Shown: positions 1 through 10,637 of the stretch, one piece after another
How the letters are laid out: the number at the start of each line of letters is the position of its first letter
How positions within the stretch are numbered: position 1 is the first letter of the stretch
Assembly (NCBI GenBank): GCA_014529385.2
Contig: CM043960.1
Location: forward strand, 71,933,910-71,997,909
Origin: Adiantum capillus-veneris
Lineage: Eukaryota; Streptophyta; Polypodiopsida; Polypodiales; Pteridaceae
Reading direction: 5' to 3'
Length of the DNA: 64,000 nucleotides
The notes under the pieces: generated by a model
What the model was told of the DNA's origin: nothing
Database searches by the model: none
Seen by the model: the letters and a program-made list of their open reading frames with translations, nothing else
Position numbers and translations under genes: made by a program

Positions 1-129
1 CCACTCAATTCATGGGCAAGCCTTTTTTTTCTAAGATACAACATCTAAGGAATATTTGAAAAAATATCACTCTAGAGCTCGTTCAAAAAGCTTTCTCGAT
101 ATCAATCCCTCTGTTGAGCTCATAAACCA

Positions 130-3100
130 AGCTCTCAATTTGCATGCTTGAGGCCACAACCTTCTCCACAAAACAAAGGCCATAGACAATGATAAGGCAT
201 TTATCACGCAAAAGGGGCATAAACTTACTTACAAGGACCTTATCTACTTCAAGATGGAATTGTTCCTAAGATTGGTTTCTCATTACTTGAAGGTTCGAAA
301 GCCACCAACGTACATAGAGCCCATCCTCCATGTGGCAGTAGTGATGGCCATCCGAGTTTGGCAGAGAGACCTTACAAGGACCTTATCTACTTCAAGATGG
401 AATTGTTCCTAAGATTGGTTTCTCATTACTTGAAGGTTCAAAAGCCACCAACGTACATAGAGCCCATCCTCCATGTGGCAGTAGTGATGGCCATCCGAGT
501 TTGGCAGAGAGAAGAGTGATCAAGTGCGATCTAGAAAAGTATATTCTATACAATTTGATTGAAGAAAATCTAAAGAGCGGTGACAAGAACAAGACATACA
601 TAAACGTAGGGCCAATGCTTACCAAAATAGCATGCCAAGCCCTAGGAATGATTGAAGACTTTCCTGAAGCTAATTCTCGGCTCAACCTGCTACACAAGGC
701 AAAGCATGCAATGCAAACAATGGAAAGCTCATCGACGGCTCCTACTAAAAGAAGAACAAGGGGCCAAATGTCAAGAGCAGGCACAATGGATAGTGAGGCC
801 ACCAAGTCAAAATGTTGAGTTGAGCAGGGAGATCAAGAAAAACTAACACATCCCCTTTGAGTACCAAAAATCAACAAAAGCAGAAGAAGTTGCGGTACCG
901 CTCATCAGAAAAAGAATACGACCGGTTGATTAAATCTCAAAATCACAAGCACGGTGATCTATGGAGGAGTCACGGAGGCTCAAAGAGGAGAGATTATCCA
1001 AGATAGATACAAAAAAAGAAGACGGTAAAGCACCTCCATCAAAAGAGGATCATATACAGCTCAACAAAAAGGTAGAATAGATCAAAGAAGAAATACGCCA
1101 AAAAGCTCAAGTAGATGCTAGATTTGCGGGATCGTTTTGTTAGAAGATTCATGATTTTCTAAAAACAAAAGCGGACCAAAGGGAGGAGGAGGACTTAAAA
1201 TGATAGAAGATGACAAATCTAGAATCTCCCATGGACTCCCCTTGAAGACAGAAATTTTCTCATGAGGAAACTCGAAAGGATATGGCTACAACAGTAAAGA
1301 AGGAGACAAAGACGTAGCAACTTGTCTCTCCTAAACTACATCCCCTCATCCTATGGGGATCAACATCAAGAAAGAATTGAAGAACTAGCAGAACAAAAGA
1401 ATCAAGGTTTCATTGAAGAAGAACAACAAAAACCTAAAGAACAAAGTAAAGATGATCCACCAAAGAAGGGTGATGTTGATGAGACTTCCTACCAAAGGGA
1501 AACGCAAACAAGACAATAGGTACCACCTCTCACGCAAGAGGATGCATCTACATCATATAGAATCCTTTGGGGTTTTGATCTTAAGGAACACCTTGAAATA
1601 ATCGACAGGTGCCAAAGAGTGATCTCAAAACTACGAGCTCAAGATGCAAAGACTGAAACACTAAAGATCAATCAAGAGATAGAGAGGCTGAAGCGCATGT
1701 CACTAGTCTACAAGCAAACAAAGAGTAGCATCAAGCATATCTAAAGAGGAAAATGATGGTTTTTCCAACATCTATTCTGACTTATAAAGGCAAACAGAAG
1801 CTAACACAAAGGTGCAAGTGCAACAACAAGCAGTAGAAGAGACTTTGGAGGGGGAGAAAAGAAAGTACTCCAAGTTGTGTGAGTCCAACTTAGAAAAACA
1901 CACGCCCTCCACCCTCTTAGAAATATAAGAAGTACTGCACGTGCATCAACTTCTCAATCACCTACTACAACTACGAAAAAAAATCAAAGCCTTGAAGGTT
2001 GAGTTGAAGCAGGAGATGTTGTACCTGAAAATACTCATGATCATCAAGTTGCTAGAAACTAACTCCCAAAGAGAACATGAAATCAAAGAGCTCAAACAAC
2101 AGTTGGCCAAAATTAAGTTGATCTCACTATCTGAGCAAAGATGCACCCAAAAGAATCACAAGCCAAAGCTTTGGAAATTAGTGCTCTACAATCAAAGGTT
2201 GTAGTACCAGTCAGTCAAGCACAGCAGATGGTAGATTTTGAAAGCACAAAAATACCCCTAGTGGACCTCCCAAGAACATTATCCAGGGGATTCTGCAAAT
2301 TGGAGAGAAAGAGCATGTAGATTCCAGGGATGAGCTCAAGAGATGGATATAAAACATGCCATAGGGATCTCATAAAGAGTACATGAGATATGAGCTTAAC
2401 ATGCTCAAGCCAGTGGCACTTTTAATGATCAAGCCCAACAAGCATGTCAAGAACTTTGGACATGAGATAGTGGCCCTCCCTCTAATGAAGCAAGAAGCAC
2501 TACTATGGAAAACAAAGCTACTGCCAGCACTGGAGCCGAATACCAAAGGTAATTATGAAGATGTGACAATCATTGTTGAGCAATTATTGCTCATATTGGA
2601 GAGCCAATCACTATGGAGGGAAAAATGGTTTGAGAAACGGCCCCAAGATGATACGACCTACTAAAATGCTCCACAAAACTTCAGGATCGACCTGATCTAC
2701 TCCCCAATCCGAAGACGTCGATCTTGGGAGACATACTACACTTGGAGAAGACGATGACCTTCCATTCTAAACTATCTAGTCATTGCCAAGTTGGCCAACA
2801 ATAACAGGCCAACAAAGGCATATACGGTCCATACTTTAAAGGTAGTGATCGCTATGGTGAGAGATGTGCCAGATATCACTTGCTAGATGCTTTGCAAAAT
2901 TGTAAAAATGATACTCACATGCATAGAAGCCTTTGAAGATATTGACAAGGCCAAACACCCATGGGAGATGCTCCTTGAAGACATAGAGGGCATCAGTTGA
3001 GACCTCAAAAACCAATCTCCCTCCAAGAACATCATTATGGGTATGTGCGCAAAGCTGATGCTCATCCCATCTCACTACATGCAGACCTTTGAGGAAGCAT

Positions 3101-3290
3101 TCATGACAAGGTCCTTTGAGATGGATTTCATCATCTTCAACCCTCTTACCAAGGATCTACAAGCTAGGCATATAGCATACCAATTTACATTGATAAACAA
3201 CCCATTCAAAGATTTTTTGATCAAGGTTGACATCATTTTTAGAGCTACTAAGTTCAACCGGATTACAAAAACACTAGAAAAAAGATAGTT
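130..3290 (+). pseudogene. Degenerate unknown coding region
   Basis: Several overlapping open stretches in different + frames (for example 501-818, 1322-1519, 1941-2204, 2383-2664, 3037-3288) look like decayed pieces of one long coding sequence. The 1941-2204 piece is Lys/Glu/Leu-rich and coiled-coil-like. I recognise no domain: no reverse transcriptase, transposase, zinc knuckle or protease motif is visible. Frames change repeatedly, so it is not a working gene. The Ty1/copia remnant follows downstream, so this could be the decayed front part of a retroelement, but nothing ties the two together. Function unknown. Confidence 0.3.
228..512. repeat. 143-bp tandem duplication
   Basis: Two adjacent, nearly identical copies (about 228-370 and 371-512). 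The start CTTACAAGGACC recurs exactly 143 bases later, and both copies end in TTTGGCAGAGAGA. The only difference I noticed is one base in the GAAGGTTC(G/A)AAAG segment, so the duplication is much younger than the decayed coding region around it. Confidence 0.9.
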
Positions 3291-3299
3291 TACTACTAA

Positions 3300-4185
3300 A
3301 GAGCATCGGAGACATGCATGAGGACATGCATCCACTAGGAAGGGGGGAGTTTTTGGTCAATGCAGTTGACGAGCACCCTCCTAGCAGACTACTCCTCATC
3401 CGAGCTCCAAATTTTGATGTAATCAATTCTATTTTTTTGCAAAAGTCTTGTAAAAGAGACCTTATGGTTTTGAGCCGAATGTTGTATATTTTGAGTTGTA
3501 TTTTTTTATCATGAGTGCAAGGCCATGTTAGCCGGCCATAGATCATTTGAAAAGCCCTAGGTTTTTAAGCTTAATAGCTTTAGTTTCACCACATCATTGT
3601 AACATTATCTCAAGTTTTGAAGAGTGTTTGTACGCACAACTATGAGCAGCTATTCTTCAGCAACTTGTGATCAATTTATCTCATGATCTGGTAATCCAAA
3701 TTTGATTCCCCAAAGTGCATTGTGCTCCTTGTCTCTTGCTCTTTCATTTAAGTGTAATTATCTCTAGTTTTTTTTTGGTTTGTGACTACACGTTTGTGAG
3801 CCTTATCAAAAGTTTTGAGTACCTAAATGATTGTTTCTTGACATTTCGATCATAGGAGAGTGGCATTAGACCTTAAGGCGATCTATTTGGACCATTCTAT
3901 TATAGATTTTTTTATATGGACCATCATGGATCAAGATTTTGGTACCTTGCCAAGACTTGGTAGATTAGTTCCCTTAGACCTAATATAGCTTCTTTTAAAG
4001 TTTCATGACAATCCGGGTTCATTTAGTCAACAAAATGGCATGATAATCTAGAGCTCCGAGATAGGCTATTGGTGGGTTTTCTTATCAGAGAGTGATGGTT
4101 TGCTTGTTTTGCTGATGTGATTGCTTGCTAGGTTCACTTCTTGAGGTTGACACCCTTAAAGAGTCTCCTTTTTCAATCCGATTCA
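3300..4185. other. Non-coding stretch, no gene recognised
   Basis: AT-rich DNA with no credible ORF on either strand. It precedes the copia remnant and could include a decayed LTR or leader, but I found no matching second copy, primer-binding site or polypurine tract. Confidence 0.4.
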
Positions 4186-4189
4186 CTTC

Positions 4190-5705
4190 CCTAAGTATTG
4201 ACATTGTGTTAGTTCCAGATAGCTATGCCAACAGACGTTCGTCATGGCGACCCACTAACAAGCAGCATAAGGATGTAGATTTTGATGAAATCTTTTCACC
4301 TCTGGTGGTCAAATGACTACAATGCATACAATGCTTGGCCTAATAGCCATTGAGGACACATTGGAGCTTATCCAAATCGATGTGAAGACGGGCTTTTTGT
4401 ATCTAGAAGAGGATGTTTACATGAAGCAACGTGAAGGTTTTGAATAGTTTCTAGCAAGGAGGAGCTTGTATGCAAACTCAAGAGAGCACTTTATGACTTA
4501 AAGTAGGGTTCAATTCAATGCTATCAAAATTTTGATGTGTTTATGCGGTCCCAAGGATTTAGAAGGAGCCAAGAGGTTCATTGCTTTTATGCGGTCCCAA
4601 GGATTTTTATGCATACATACACGAAACTTAGTGTGGTTATTTGTTCATTCTCATTTGATATGTAGATGGGAACAGCCCATTCAAGAGATTGCCAAATTGA
4701 AGCAAAGGTTGAGCAAAACCTTTGCTATGAAAGATTTGAGTGAAGCAAATATTTTTCCTGGTATGCGTATCAAGACCCGGGGAAGTCACTTATCAAAAGA
4801 CCCCTATATCATGTGCGTTCAAGACATAATTAATAATACCCCAATATACATACTATACTTACACTCTGAGGCTATTTAAAAAACCCCCACCCCCCTCTGT
4901 ATGTATACATTTTTATTCATTTTGGTCTTTTAATAATCCTCTCCGGTTAACTCACGTGATATCACGCACATTCTAAAAAGTGACCGCCCCGGGTATCAAG
5001 AGAGGTAGGAAAAAGAGAATTCTTGAATTCTCTTATATTCATAAGTTGCAGTGTATCAATATGCAGGACGGGAAGGCAGAGAGTACCCTACTATCATCAC
5101 ATTTGAAACTAAACAAGGAAGATTCTCCCAAGTCAGATGCTAAGAGAGTAGAAATGGCAAGTGTGCCATATTCTTCAGTTGTAGGCGACTAGTCTTATGT
5201 ATGCTATGGTAGCTACGAGGCCAGACATTGCATGTGTAGTGGGAGTGTTTAGTTGGTACATGGCTAATCCTAGCAAGCAGCATAAGATAGTGGTGAAACA
5301 CATCCTCAAATACTTGAAGGGTACAACAAACAAGTGTTATGCTTTGGTAATAGCTATGCATCTATTGTTGGTAAGACAAATGTAGAGTGTGTGGGTTGCA
5401 AAGATAGTAGGAGATCTATGTCTGGCTATATTTTCATATTTACATGAGGAGCCATTTCTTGGATATTATCTCTCCAAGATTGCACAAATTATTCCACTAT
5501 AGAGGCTAAGTTCATTGCACCGTCAGATGTCAGAAAGGAAGCTATTTGGTTGGTATTTAGTGGGAGATTTAGACATTCAATAGGTTCCAATTTTGCATTG
5601 AGATAGTCAAAGGGCCATTGCTTTTTCAAGAAATCCCATGTTTCACTCCAATTAAAACACATTGAGGTGAGGTATCATTTCATTTGGGATGCGTTGGCGA
5701 ATAAG
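4190..5705 (+). mobile_element. Ty1/copia pol fossil
   Basis: Fossil of a Ty1/copia LTR retrotransposon. Recognisable parts, in order, are the start of the reverse transcriptase (DFDEIFSPLVV and QIDVKTGFLY-like segments), later RT (LKQRLSKTFAMKDL, then a stretch like SLMYAMVATRPDIA), and RNase H (the SRRSMSGYIF and STIEAKF region). Order and spacing match copia pol. No gag, integrase or paired LTRs are recognisable. It is heavily broken (of the order of ten or more disruptions) and clearly old. Confidence 0.85.
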
Positions 5706-5869
5706 TGATTGTCTTGTTAGCTTATATGAGAAATGGTCGTTTTATGCCAAGTGATTACTGTAGCTATTTTGAGCAGAAACATAACTTAAATGCAAGAAGG
5801 ATATCTCTTGTGTGGATGGAGATTTCACCCATTGGTCATGTTCTTTCTATCACTTGGTGTTCTACAAAT

Positions 5870-5872
<3 letters not shown>

Positions 5873-5951
<79 letters not shown>
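5873..5951. repeat. Compound (CT)n(CA)n microsatellite
   Basis: About 20 CT units pass directly into about 18 CA units. It lies immediately before the first recognisable LINE endonuclease sequence, matching the habit of LINEs in this window of sitting beside CT tracts. Confidence 0.95.
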
Positions 5952-5953
<2 letters not shown>

Positions 5954-5959
5954 GACAAT

Positions 5960-8402
5960 CACAAACATTATGTATGGCTGAAAATTATGACACCAAAAAG
6001 AGCACCCATTTTTGTAGCTGTTTGTTATATTCCTCGTCATGATTCTCGCTTTTACGTTTGCATGGATAGAGATCAACCAATTTTTTTATTTAGAGGAGGA
6101 CATTGCTTATTTTAAAAGAAAAGGTGATGTTATTTTATTTGGGGATATAAATGCTCACACAAAAACATTGCAATATGATAATCAACAATTTGATATGCCA
6201 TACATTTCAAGGAAGTAGGAGGAAGTCCACTTGTATGATCGTACTTCAATGGATGAGAAAAAGTTGGATCACTAGGGAAAGTTTCTTCTATATATGTGCA
6301 ATAGCACAGGTATGCTCATTGCCAATGGTTTATCTTTGTGGAGTGGAACCAATGGATTTACATGTAGAAAACATAATGGGGATAGTGTGACTGACTATAT
6401 GCTACTCTCCAAATCCATCATGTATTATTGCATAAAGAGTTTTATGCTTAGCTAGTGGACGTTGGAATCAGGCCATCGGACCTTATGTATTGACCTTGCA
6501 TGTGGAGAAGAAACTAAGCATGATAATCTCATCCAATGGAAAGAGAATTTATCACTTTGTATGGATTTTAAATGGGTGTCAATGTATATTGAAATGCTTG
6601 AGCAAAAGTTATGGATGGCAAAGCTTCAATATAATGCACCATTGGACACTAAATGGGAAGCTTTCAAGAAACTTACTTATTCTTGTGTTGAAGAATTCTT
6701 TGCCATAAAGCATGTCTATGATATCAACAAAGATCGATCACGCCAAACGTGGTTTGATAAAGAATGTCAAGATGCTTGAAAGTCCTTGATAAAAGCTTGA
6801 TGCAAATATAGACAAAGACGACTATCAAAGTCATTTGCATACATACAAGGCATTGATTCAAAAGAAGAGAAGAAGCATTAGGAAGAGAATGGAGTTTAGG
6901 AGGGCCTCTTTATTTGGAAGTTTAAGGGAGTGAAACCTTTAGTATCAAGAAAGCAATCAACGGACGGCTGTTGAATTTAAACAAGCAAAACGGCTAGTTT
7001 ATTTGAATTCAAATTTTTCCCCCAAATGAAATTTAAAATCTAGCAAGCAAAAGTATATCATGTAGCATGCCTATGGAAAGATCTTGGTGTGTAGATTCTA
7101 GATCTATAATCTCCACTCAAATCGGAGATCATATGTAGGAGTTATGGAAGGCCAAAAATCATAAAGTTGTTCATCCCCTTTTTGGGGGGAGAAAGTGCAT
7201 CCTTTGACCATCCTTACACCTCTCTTACACACCCACCATTCTTGCACACATGGCATACATCTATTCTTCAAAATGCTAATCACCTCCATAATCTTATGGC
7301 AAATAAAGAGGCCCTCCTAGACCCCATCCTCTTCTTAATGATGGGAAGTAAAGCGTCAACTTTTTCAAGTCCAAAAAAATGCACACATTTGGAAAATTTT
7401 GGAGAAACTTGGGGGACAATCGGGTTGAGAGGTTTGGTAACTTGAGTCTTGTGGATATGTACACACATTGTAGGGAACTATATGAGCAACAAAATGCTTA
7501 AAATTTTCATTTTATGGTTCACTCCCATGTATGCCCTCATTTTTTACTATTGAATATGTGTGTGGTGGGCTCCAAAAGTTGGTCACTCGCAAAGTGGGAG
7601 ATCTTCAAGGTATCAAGACAAAAATTATAATGGACGAGATATTTTTCACATGAGTGGATGTGTGATATGTTCAACCTTGCACTTCAACATGGTATGCCTT
7701 GTGATTGGAGTACTAAAGGGGTCAAGCCTTTGCATAAAGGAGGAGTTGTAAAGAATGTAAATAACTACTGGACTATAATGATTCGGTCTCTTATGGAAAA
7801 GTTGTTTGGCTGCAAAATGGAGATAAAATTGAGCGATTGGGTTGAAGATAATGCCAAGCGTGCAAAAGGACAAGCGTGTTTTTGTCAATTCCATAGCACC
7901 ATTGATCATCTTGTCACTCTTCATGTTCTCATGGAGGAAAGTCGTTTGAAAGGCAAGCGATTGTATTATTGCTTTGTGGACTTTAAGAAAGCCTTTGATA
8001 TGATGCTGAGTAACCATTTGTGGAGAAGGATGGAAGAACTCCAAGTGCCAAGTGAGTTTATGCTTGCAGCTTCTTGAATCTATGAGAAGGTGATGTGTCA
8101 ATTGTGCATGGAAAGAGGAACTTCAAAAAAATTGCAAGCACTATTGGGTTAAACAAGGATGTCCATCGTCACCAACTCTCTTTGGTCTATGCATCGATCA
8201 ATTGGAACAAATGGTACTTGACTTTATGCAAGAAGAAGGCATTAAACAGGTCACTATTTGCAATGCAATAATCATGCCTTTGTTGGAGGCGGATGATGTA
8301 GTGCTTCTAGCAGTACACACTTTAGAGGACACACAAAAGCTTGTGGTTCTCCTTCATAACTTTTTCGTGCATAGTGGGTTGATTGTGAATGACTCCAAAA
8401 CA
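5960..8402 (+). mobile_element. LINE, left part (endonuclease and RT), interrupted
   Basis: Degenerate non-LTR retrotransposon. At 6125-6420 there is an APE-like endonuclease segment (VILFGDINAH, then NGLSLWSGTNGF and DSVTDY). A connector follows (WFDKECQDA near 6750, like the WYDEECR box of the other LINEs here). The RT occupies about 7560-8402: FVDFKKAFD near 7980, CPSSPTLFG near 8160, then LLEADDVVLL where the catalytic YADD box is expected, and finally VNDSKT. The coding thread stops at codon ACA (8400-8402) and resumes at AAG (18310) with VMLVKTNHKE, so the LINE is split by a 9.9-kb insertion. It carries multiple stops and frameshifts and is dead. Confidence 0.85.
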
Positions 8403-8452
8403 TTAGGAGAATTTTGAGGTCATTTTTGTGCCTTTTAGCGTGTAGAGAGAGA
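8403..8452 (+). repeat. Left terminal inverted repeat
   Basis: TTAGGAGAATTTTGAGGTCA followed by TTTTTGTGCC and, after a variable spot, TGTAGAGAGAG. It pairs with the complement of 18256-18305, with about two mismatches in the outer 32 bases and a few differences further in. Confidence 0.85.
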
Positions 8453-8780
8453 GTGGTCTCAACCAATGGTTGAAGAGCTTCCGTTACGGAACCTCTATTT
8501 TTGAAAACTCACAAAAAAAGCAAATATTCTATCTTTACCGCAACTTTGAGCTGGTAAATAACAATGTAAACAAGTAAAAGTACAAAGGCATTCAATAGCT
8601 GTCGCTTTTAGAAAGACGTACTTCTCATATTATATTGTTTTCATTTTGCACGTCGTCATCATAAAACAACGTTTGGATTCTATCTCATGATCTTTTCCAG
8701 ATTTGAACCGTTTTTTGCACATTCTGCTTATTCTTCTCTTGAACTCAGACTAGACTTCTCTGCTCATTTCTTTTTTCACC
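8453..8780. promoter_or_regulatory. Left subterminal region, probable gene A promoter and leader
   Basis: About 330 bases between the left inverted repeat and the gene A start codon. No ORF fits. By position it must hold the gene A promoter and any transposase-binding sites. I see no clear TATA box or repeated subterminal motif. Confidence 0.35.
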
Positions 8781-10085
8781 ATGGAATCTTCATCACGATC
8801 AAAACGACCAAGAACTTCCATTGAAGCCATTGTCACTTACAACACGACTGATCAAAATGGAGAATGGATTCCAATAACTATACACAAAGGAATGTGGATA
8901 CTGATGCAACAGAACAAGAGAATAAAGTCTTCCACCAAAAACTCTTTCTTGGCGGGATGGAAGGGCATTGTTAAAGATTTCAGCTTTGGCGACAACAAAA
9001 AATCAATCAAAGAGGTGCTGGTGCAGCATGTGTACATGCATAAAGATCTGCATATTAACTCAGAGAGTTCTGCTTTGCCATTACATAGACCAAACTGTAA
9101 GTCTCTTAACTTAAATTCTTATTTGTAATGCATGTTGTATAAGGTTATTTGTTGTACAGATTTGTATCCTTCAAACATTATGGAATGGCAGCCAGTAGAA
9201 TGTGTTATAAATATTCTGGATGTGTGTCATGGATCAATTGGTGAAGAAATATACAAGGGAAGGACTAAGGGTTCATTGGCAGAGAATGGAATATTCTTCT
9301 TTGACCATTATTATGTTCCATCTAGAAGGACTGGAGAACTTGGAGCCACAACTAAGCTAGACTTGCCTGATTTCAAAAGTGGAGAATGGTCACTCCCTAG
9401 CTCAAATACAAGTGAGGGCTACAGGTGCAAACTGTTTTGTGAGATTCAAAAGTGTTTGAAAGCAAACATAGCAAGCAAACAGAGTAGAATTTCTATATTC
9501 ATGCCCATTACAGTTTTTGTAGACTTCTTCTCTAATGCTGAAGTCAGAAAATCTAGAACAATGTTTTCAGTGAAGACTTTAGACTCAGCAAATGTACTTG
9601 AATTTGTGGATGAGGGTTGGAACACCAAAACAGTGAATGGAATCACTTGTAATGTGCAAGCTGGCTCAATTGCTTGCAAATACATGATAGGGACACAAAA
9701 CTTCATTATGTCATTTTATTACAGAAGATGGCACTATGTTGGTGGTCAGCTAACTCCACTTGATTAAGACATGGAGGACTTCATTGACAGCCCAATAGAA
9801 GACATTGATATATGGGTAAACAATGAGCATCTGTCAATTGTAAAGATAAGAGGCATGTGTAGCTTACATCAATTGAGATTGGACCTACAAAATGATGAAA
9901 TTGAACTGCCCACAACATTCTGCTTTCAAATAAATGGTAGAAAGGTAACTGTTATCCCTAAAAGTCTCTTGTTCTCTTATTGGTTCTTTATTTAACTTGG
10001 GCTGTTTTTGTAGGTATCAAAAAGGAATGAAAAGAGGCTACATTGCAAGGACATCTTGGATGGCATTGTACATTTGGTGCCTTGA
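8781..10085 (+). CDS. Gene A: BAH-like domain protein of the transposon
   Basis: Three exons: 8781-9096, 9160-9944 and 10014-10085, with GT-AG introns that keep frame (391 codons in all). The ATG at 8781 opens a basic N-terminus (SRSKRPRTS). Residues from about 25 to 170 resemble a BAH (bromo-adjacent homology) domain: WIPITIHKGMWILM, then GWKGIVKDFSF, VLVQHVYMHKDLH, SNIMEWQPVECVINILDVCH and FFFDHYYVPSRR, matching the BAH order of strand-rich core, partner-binding middle and final Phe/Tyr box. BAH modules bind nucleosomes or histone tails. The last 80 residues (PTTFCFQINGRKV, then VSKRNEKRL) look ubiquitin-like. An in-frame TAA at 9765-9767 separates the BAH part from the C-terminus, so this copy either makes a shortened 307-residue protein or is a pseudogene. 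Its 3' end faces gene B. The BAH call is by eye and should be tested by profile search. Confidence 0.6.
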
Positions 10086-10109
10086 ACATCCTTTAAGGCA
10101 ATTTTGTAA

Positions 10110-10190
10110 CACATGACCTGCAAGGATCTTGTTTTGTATCACATGACCTGCAAGGATCTTATTGAAATAAAGATCTAAAAGGATCTTTAT
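10110..10190. repeat. Short tandem duplication after gene A
   Basis: ACATGACCTGCAAGGATCTT occurs twice, about 33 bases apart, just after the gene A stop, in its likely 3' untranslated region. Confidence 0.7.
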
Positions 10191-10299
10191 TTTGTTATTG
10201 AAATGAAACTTTTCCAAACATCAATGATTTGATTTTGTAGCAGAGTCTTAAAACAAGGTGATCAAAATGTATTCAATTTCAAATATTTGCAATTACATA

Positions 10300-10535
10300 G
10301 ACAATTGGATACAAGTGGGCTATAGAATAGACAATTGGATACAAGTGGGCTGTAGAATAGACAATTGGATACAAGTGGGAAGCTTGATACAAGTGGGCTA
10401 CAATTAGATACAAGTGGGAAGCTTGATACAAGTGGGCTGCAAAAAGCTTGATACAAGCTTGATACAAAGGGCTATAGAATAGACAATTGGATACAAGTGG
10501 GAAGCTTGATACAAGTGGGCTACAAAAAGCTAGAA
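10300..10535. repeat. Minisatellite between the gene A and gene B 3' ends
   Basis: About ten irregular repeats built on GATACAAGTGGG, alternating with GCTATAGAATAGACAATTG and AAGCTT pieces. It fills the space between the convergent genes A and B and has no coding potential of its own. It could act as a transcription boundary or be a slippage product; there is no evidence either way. Confidence 0.85.
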
Positions 10536-10637
10536 TAGTTTTCTGCCAGGAGTTTTCCTGTCCCTAGGGGTTGGTGCTTTTGCAGTGGGCTCTTTTGTCC
10601 TGGGAGATTTTCTTGTGGGCTCTTTGGCAGGAGGGCT
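10524..10637 (-). other. Open Lys/Pro-rich extension downstream of the gene B stop
   Basis: In the same frame as gene B, the TGA at its end is followed by about 36 open codons rich in K, P, R, S and T (SPPAKEPTRKSPRTK, then PTPRDRKTPGRKLF) before a TAG. The composition resembles linker-histone or HMG-type basic tails. Either the TGA is a recent mutation and the real protein ends here, or this is chance. The coding-like composition favours the first. Confidence 0.45.
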
